The notes below the pieces were generated by a model, which saw nothing but the letters and a program-made list of their open reading frames with translations, was not told where the DNA came from and did not search any database. Both the position numbers and the translations under genes were made by a program. 10,378 nucleotides of DNA, taken from assembly GCA_021808035.1 (NCBI GenBank), contig JAKBCG010000064.1:1-10378 (forward strand). Reading direction: 5' to 3'. Shown here piece by piece: positions 6,818-10,378 of the stretch (within the stretch, counting starts at the first letter, position 1; every line of letters starts with the position of its first letter). Source of the stretch: Pseudomonadota bacterium (GTDB taxonomy: Bacteria; Pseudomonadota; Gammaproteobacteria; Steroidobacterales; Steroidobacteraceae).

Positions 6818-7222
6818 TCAGTGCTTCATCCACTCGGCGACCCCGCCATGACCGGAGCAGGCCCCGCGGTGGGTCTTCGCGTGCGAGTAGGTCCCGTCCT
6901 TGCATCGGGCGGTCGCGCTGGCGGCCCCGGCCTTCTCGGGCTTCTTCGCCGCTTCGTGCTTGGCCGCCATGTGGCCCTTCAGCCGTTCCTTCAGCGTCTT
7001 CGACGGGGCTTTCGCCTTTTCCTTCGCCTTCACCTTCGCTTTCGCGTGCGATGCCGTCGTCGCGACGCCGCCGTGTCCGCTGCAAGCGCCGCGGCCGGCC
7101 TTCGCATGGGTGCCGTCCTTGCAGGCAACCATGTGGGTCTTCGCGAGCGCCGACTGGGCCGGCAAACCGAGCGCGAAACACGCCGCGAGCGCCGCCAGGC
7201 TCAAACCGATCTTGTTCTTCAC
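6818..7222 (-). CDS. exported protein with two DUF3761-like repeats and Lys/Ala-rich linker
   Basis: 134 residues starting at GTG, with AGGGAG (7230-7235) seven bases upstream. A clear signal peptide covers about 1-27 (MKNKIGLSLAA...PAQSALA, cleavage after ALA). The mature protein is repeat - linker - repeat. Repeat 1 (34-54) and repeat 2 (107-129) share C-K-D-G-T ... R-G-A-C-S-G-H-G-G-V-A, the signature I associate with DUF3761, a family of unknown function in small secreted proteins. Each repeat holds two cysteines (C34/C47 and C107/C122), probably paired as disulfides in the periplasm, plus an SGHGG loop. The linker (about 55-105) is rich in lysine and alanine (AKAKVKAKEKAKAP), strongly basic and probably helical or disordered. 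It could bind anionic polymers such as DNA, lipopolysaccharide or peptidoglycan, which is inference. It follows the lipoprotein gene by 41 bp on the same strand. Confidence 0.87.
   Translation of the reverse strand: MKNKIGLSLAALAACFALGLPAQSALAKTHMVACKDGTHAKAGRGACSGHGGVATTASHAKAKVKAKEKAKAPSKTLKERLKGHMAAKHEAAKKPEKAGAASATARCKDGTYSHAKTHRGACSGHGGVAEWMKH
6836..6904 (-). repeat. DUF3761-like repeat, C-terminal copy
   Basis: This encodes residues 107-129 of the exported protein. The cysteine spacing is C-x14-C and the copy ends GACSGHGGVA. It carries the TYSHAKTH insert, two residues longer than the N-terminal copy. Confidence 0.8.
7061..7123 (-). repeat. DUF3761-like repeat, N-terminal copy
   Basis: This encodes residues 34-54 of the exported protein. 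The cysteine spacing is C-x12-C and it ends in the same GACSGHGGVA. The nucleotide sequences of the two copies differ at many third positions, so the duplication is not recent. Confidence 0.8.
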
Positions 7223-7263
7223 GGGTCGTCTCCCTGGAAATTGTGATGGATCCGCGCCGGATT

Positions 7264-7671
7264 CTAATGGGTCGGCGCGGGTTTCCCAAGCGCCGTCACG
7301 ACGTCGATCGAGCGCACCTGCAGGACGAAGTGGGTGTGCTGGTGGGGCGAGGTGGCGACCGCAAGCGAGCCCGCGACGCGAACCCGCGTGCCGTCCCGCA
7401 GGTCCGGCGGGTACTCACCCCAACCGACCAGCTGAAACCGCTCCGCGATCCGGCACTGCGCGCTCTCCGCGGGTGCGTAGACGTATTGGGAATGATCGGT
7501 CGTGAGCACCGCGACCCGCTCGATCGCGCCATCCACCCGGTAGCTGTGGAAGTCGAGCGTGCCGGAGAGCGTCGTGTGAATCGGCGACAGCAACAGACAG
7601 CGGCCGTAGCCGAGAACGCACCCCGACATCGCCATGCACGCGGCCAGGAACGTCCACCGCAGTTTCCTCAT
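7264..7671 (-). CDS. uncharacterised lipoprotein
   Basis: 135 residues with an ATG start and GGAG within AAGGAG (7678-7683) six bases upstream. The N-terminus is a lipoprotein signal peptide: positive MRKLRW, hydrophobic stretch, then a lipobox-like MSGC with lipidated C18; the -3 residue is methionine instead of the usual leucine. The mature part is predicted mostly beta: SGTLDFHSY, VAVLTTDHSQYVYAP, FQLVGWGEYP, RVRVAGSLAV, HFVLQVRSIDVV. This resembles small OB-like or beta-barrel lipoproteins, and the opening GRCLLLSPIHTTLSGTL recalls DUF4431-like proteins, although I cannot confirm that. C25 and C73 may form a disulfide. The HQHTHF segment (110-115) offers three clustered histidines, a possible metal site. 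There is no charged residue at +2 to suggest inner-membrane retention (V19), so outer-membrane sorting is likely. It is probably co-transcribed with the DUF3761 gene downstream. Function unknown. Confidence 0.78.
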   Translation of the reverse strand: MRKLRWTFLAACMAMSGCVLGYGRCLLLSPIHTTLSGTLDFHSYRVDGAIERVAVLTTDHSQYVYAPAESAQCRIAERFQLVGWGEYPPDLRDGTRVRVAGSLAVATSPHQHTHFVLQVRSIDVVTALGKPAPTH

Positions 7672-7737
7672 CGACCGCTCCTTCGCATCGGCATCCGCCC
7701 GCTCCGCGGCAGCTCATGCACGCGGGCCGCCGGCCAA

Positions 7738-7766
7738 TTGCCGCTCCGGCGCACCGGTGCTATACA
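7738..7766 (+). promoter_or_regulatory. candidate sigma-70 promoter of fadD
   Basis: TTGCCG (7738-7743, 4 of 6) and TATACA (7761-7766, 4 of 6) are separated by exactly 17 bp in the 133-bp gap between the lipoprotein and fadD starts. Transcription would begin near 7773, about 30 bases before the ATG. No FadR-like operator palindrome is evident nearby. Prediction is by consensus only. Confidence 0.4.
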
Positions 7767-7804
7767 CGCCACACGCGATACATCATAACGAGGAGCGCGC
7801 CGGT

Positions 7805-9487
7805 ATGGACCGAATTTGGCTGAAACGGTATCCGGCCGGCGTGCCCGCCGACATCGATCCGGACCGGTACGCGTCGCTCGTCGAGCCGTTCGAGGAGGCC
7901 TGCGCGTGCCATCGCGACCGGCCTGCATTCACCAACATGGGCACGACGATCTCCTACGCGCGCCTCGACGCACTCACCCGGGCATTCGCGGCGTGGCTGC
8001 AGAACCGCTCGGGACTCTCGCCTGGCGATCGAATCGCATTGATGATGCCGAACGTCCTGCAATACCCGGTCGCGCTCTACGGCGCACTGCGCGCCGGCCT
8101 GGTCGTCGTGAACACCAATCCGCTCTACACCGCGCGCGAGCTCGAACACCAGCTGAAGGACTCCGGCGCCAAGGCGATCGTGATCGTCGAGAACTTCGCC
8201 CATGTGCTCGCCGAGGTAATGCCGAAGGTCGCGATCGAGAAGGTGATCGTGACTTCGATCGGCGACCTGCTCGCGCCACCGCGCGGCGCGATCGTGAACT
8301 TCGTGCTGCGCCGGGTTCGCAAACAGGTGCCGCCGTGGCGGATTCCCGGAGTGCTCCGTTTCAAGGCGGTGCTCCGGGCGGGCCGTGGTCTCGGCTTCGC
8401 GCGCCCCGCGATCCGCGGGTCGGATACGGCGTTCCTGCAGTACACCGGCGGCACGACCGGGGTCGCCAAGGGCGCGATCCTCTCGCATCGCAACCTGGTC
8501 GCGAACCTGCTGCAGGCGAGCGCATGGTTGGCCCCGGTGCTGCACGGGCCGGATGCGCCGTCGCGGCCGGTCGTGATCACCGCGTTGCCCCTGTATCACA
8601 TCTTCGCGCTGACCGCGAACTGCCTGATGTTCACCCATCTCGGCGCATGCAACGTGCTGATCACGAATCCGCGCGACTTTCCCGGCTTCGTGACGGAACT
8701 GCGCAAGCACCGGTTCTTCTTCATCAGCGGCGTGAACACCCTGTTCAACGCGCTGCTGCACACGCCGGGATTCGCGGACCTCGATTTCCGGTCGCTCAAG
8801 GTGAGCCTCGGCGGGGGGATGGCGGTGCAGGCGGTGGTCGCCCAGCGTTGGAAGGAAGTGACCGGCTGCGTGCTCACCCAGGCCTGGGGGCTCACCGAGA
8901 CCTCGCCCGCGGCCTGCATCAATCCGATCGCGCTCGATTTCAACCAGTCGATCGGCCTGCCGATTCCGTCGACCGAGGTCACGATTCGCGACGACGACGG
9001 CCGGGAACTCGGCATCGGCGAGGTCGGCGAGATCTGCGTGCGCGGTCCGCAGGTCACCAGCGGGTACTGGAACCGGCCCGACGAGACCGCGAAGGTGTTC
9101 CACGGCGACTGGCTGCGCACCGGCGACGTCGGCCGCATGGACGCCGAGGGGTTCGTGACCATCGAGGATCGCAAGAAGGACATGATCCTCGTGTCCGGCT
9201 TCAACGTGTATCCGAACGAGGTCGAGAGCGTCGCAGCGGAGTACCCCGGCGTGCTCGAAGCCGCGGCGGTCGCCGTGCCGGACGAGAACTCGGGCGAAGC
9301 GGTCGCGCTGTTCGTCGTGAAGAAGGACCAGGACCTCGACGCCGACGCCTTGCTCGCGCACCTGCGCCACAACCTGACCGGCTACAAGGTGCCGAAGCAC
9401 CTGTACTTCCGCAGCGAGCTGCCGAAGACCAACGTCGGCAAGATCCTGCGGCGGGCGCTGCGCGAGGAGCTGAGCAAGCCGGTCTGA
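7805..9487 (+). CDS. fadD: long-chain fatty acid-CoA ligase FadD
   Basis: 560 residues, against 561 in E. coli FadD, with matching motifs from the first residues (WLKRYPAGVPADIDPDRYASLVEPFE) to the end. The ATP/AMP signature YTGGTTGVAKGA is at 213-224, the second adenylation motif GLTETSP at 362-368, the fatty-acyl-CoA-synthetase motif GDWLRTGDVGRMDAEGF...DRKKDMI at about 434-461, and the catalytic lysine K546 in NVGKILRR. The enzyme activates long-chain fatty acids to acyl-CoA with ATP and CoA at the cytosolic face of the inner membrane, feeding beta-oxidation and lipid synthesis. The ATG at 7805 is chosen by similarity and by AGGAG (7791-7795) nine bases upstream; the open frame extends further left but lacks support. 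It stands alone on its strand, divergent from the lipoprotein gene and convergent with hemE across 28 bp. Confidence 0.96.
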   Translation: MDRIWLKRYPAGVPADIDPDRYASLVEPFEEACACHRDRPAFTNMGTTISYARLDALTRAFAAWLQNRSGLSPGDRIALMMPNVLQYPVALYGALRAGLVVVNTNPLYTARELEHQLKDSGAKAIVIVENFAHVLAEVMPKVAIEKVIVTSIGDLLAPPRGAIVNFVLRRVRKQVPPWRIPGVLRFKAVLRAGRGLGFARPAIRGSDTAFLQYTGGTTGVAKGAILSHRNLVANLLQASAWLAPVLHGPDAPSRPVVITALPLYHIFALTANCLMFTHLGACNVLITNPRDFPGFVTELRKHRFFFISGVNTLFNALLHTPGFADLDFRSLKVSLGGGMAVQAVVAQRWKEVTGCVLTQAWGLTETSPAACINPIALDFNQSIGLPIPSTEVTIRDDDGRELGIGEVGEICVRGPQVTSGYWNRPDETAKVFHGDWLRTGDVGRMDAEGFVTIEDRKKDMILVSGFNVYPNEVESVAAEYPGVLEAAAVAVPDENSGEAVALFVVKKDQDLDADALLAHLRHNLTGYKVPKHLYFRSELPKTNVGKILRRALREELSKPV

Positions 9488-9515
9488 CCGCGCGGCGCGA
9501 ACCGCGGCGCGCGCA

Positions 9516-10378
9516 CTATCCGGGACGGTAATTGCGCACGGTGTCGACGAGCACCGCGACGTTCTCCGGATCGACGTCGGGGGTGATGCCGTGGCCGAGA
9601 TTGAACACGTGCCCGGGTCCGGGACCGTATTCCGCGAGCACGCGCAGTGCCTCGGCCCGCAGCACCTTCGGCGGCGCGAGCAACGCCGCCGGGTCGAGAT
9701 TTCCCTGCAGCGCGATCCGGTCCCCGACCGCCGCGCGCGCGGCCGCGAGCCCCGTCGTCCAGTCGACGCCCGCCGCGTCACAGCCGGTCGCCGCGATCCG
9801 ATCGAGCCAGGCGCCCCCGCCCTTCGTGAACACGATGCGCGGCACGATGCGCCCGTCCGCCCGGCGCGTCAGAGCGTCGACGACCTGCGCGATGTAGTGC
9901 AGGGAGAACTCCCGGTACTGCGCCGGCGTCAGCGCGCCGCCCCAGGTGTCGAACAGCATCACGGCCTGGGCACCCGCCGCGATCTGGGCATTCAGATACT
10001 CGATCGTCGCCCGCGCGAGCAGCTCGAGCAGCCGGTGCAGATCGCCGGGAGCACCGTACATCATCCGCTTGATCCGCGCGAAGGCCTTGCTGCCGCCGCC
10101 TTCGACCATGTAGGTCGCGACGGTCCACGGCGATCCGGCGAACCCGATCAGAGGGACGCGGCCGCGCAATTCCCGGCGCACCAGCGCGACCGCGTCGACC
10201 ACGTACTTCAGATCGCTCGCCGGGTCCGGAACGAAGAGCTTTGCGATGTCGGCGGCGCTGCGCACGGGATGGGCGAAGCGCGGCCCCCCGCCGGCCTCGA
10301 ACTCCAGGCCGAGGCGCATCGCGTGCGGGATCGTCAGGATGTCGGAGAACAGGATCGCGCCGTCGAGCGGGAAGCGCT
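9516..10378 (-). CDS. hemE: uroporphyrinogen decarboxylase HemE, N-terminus beyond the window
   Basis: The reading frame stays open to the right edge: upstream of the ATG at 10319 the codons still give PLDGAILFSDILTIPHA, matching HemE, so that ATG is internal. About 286 residues are visible out of roughly 350, and the N-terminal substrate-binding segment (MRQAGRYLPEY-type) lies outside. Visible hallmarks are FSDIL with the catalytic aspartate, GFAGSPWTVATYMVEGGGSKAF, MLFDTWGG, FTKGGGAWLD, GVDWTT, LQGNLDP, and NLGHGITPDV with the conserved active-site histidine. The enzyme removes four acetate carboxyl groups from uroporphyrinogen III to give coproporphyrinogen III in haem synthesis, in the cytosol and without a cofactor. 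The stop is TAG at 9516. It converges with fadD. Confidence 0.96.
   Translation of the reverse strand, partial: RFPLDGAILFSDILTIPHAMRLGLEFEAGGGPRFAHPVRSAADIAKLFVPDPASDLKYVVDAVALVRRELRGRVPLIGFAGSPWTVATYMVEGGGSKAFARIKRMMYGAPGDLHRLLELLARATIEYLNAQIAAGAQAVMLFDTWGGALTPAQYREFSLHYIAQVVDALTRRADGRIVPRIVFTKGGGAWLDRIAATGCDAAGVDWTTGLAAARAAVGDRIALQGNLDPAALLAPPKVLRAEALRVLAEYGPGPGHVFNLGHGITPDVDPENVAVLVDTVRNYRPG

Noticed and set aside
6818..7671. Toxin-immunity or antimicrobial-peptide pair
   Set aside because: Both proteins have export signals and there is no immunity-like membrane protein, processing protease or secretion gene nearby, so the sequence gives no positive support for this reading.
9488..9510. 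GC-rich inverted repeat between fadD and hemE
   Set aside because: Only a 5-bp stem (CGCGG / CCGCG) can be paired, in sequence made almost wholly of G and C where such matches are expected by chance.
7760..9781. A 673-codon open frame on the minus strand opposite fadD
   Set aside because: Its translation is low-complexity Arg/Glu/Asp/Val/His-rich with no recognisable family, while the plus strand encodes an unmistakable FadD. It is a GC-bias shadow.

Overview
This is a GC-rich, densely packed chromosomal window that looks like a high-GC gammaproteobacterium. The best evidence is the divergent tesA / ybbA-ybbP arrangement known from Escherichia coli, a FadD that follows the E. coli enzyme almost end to end, and an OxyR whose redox cysteines fall at exactly residues 199 and 208. 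A relative of Xanthomonadales or Chromatiales would fit, but the sequence does not fix the order. There are ten protein genes, two of them cut by the window edges. I see no rRNA, tRNA, CRISPR array, transposase or phage gene, and no gap over 300 bases without a gene.

Left part (1-2925): the 3' end of a YebC/PmpR-family gene converges on a Nudix hydrolase gene. The Nudix gene is divergent from oxyR across a relatively AT-rich 195-bp promoter region. Downstream of oxyR, 23 bp away and probably co-transcribed, is an uncharacterised single-pass membrane protein built like an anti-sigma factor: a cytoplasmic helical head, one membrane span and an exported beta-rich tail.

Middle part (2954-6762): an ABC exporter-type pair (ATPase ybbA and large FtsX/MacB-like permease ybbP, overlapping by 4 bp) is read leftward. 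The periplasmic esterase/thioesterase gene tesA is read rightward from only 12 bp away. In E. coli these three genes have the same layout, and their products are thought to act together on hydrophobic acyl substrates at the inner membrane and periplasm.

Right part (6763-10378): a strong hairpin separates tesA from a convergent pair of small exported proteins. One is a protein with two DUF3761-like repeats joined by a Lys/Ala-rich linker, and the other is an uncharacterised lipoprotein. Divergent from these is fadD (acyl-CoA synthetase), which converges on hemE (uroporphyrinogen decarboxylase, cut at its N-terminus by the right edge).

Most of the window is conserved housekeeping. The parts least explained by known biology are the membrane protein behind oxyR and the exported DUF3761/lipoprotein pair. 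I do not see a clear new defence or mobile system.
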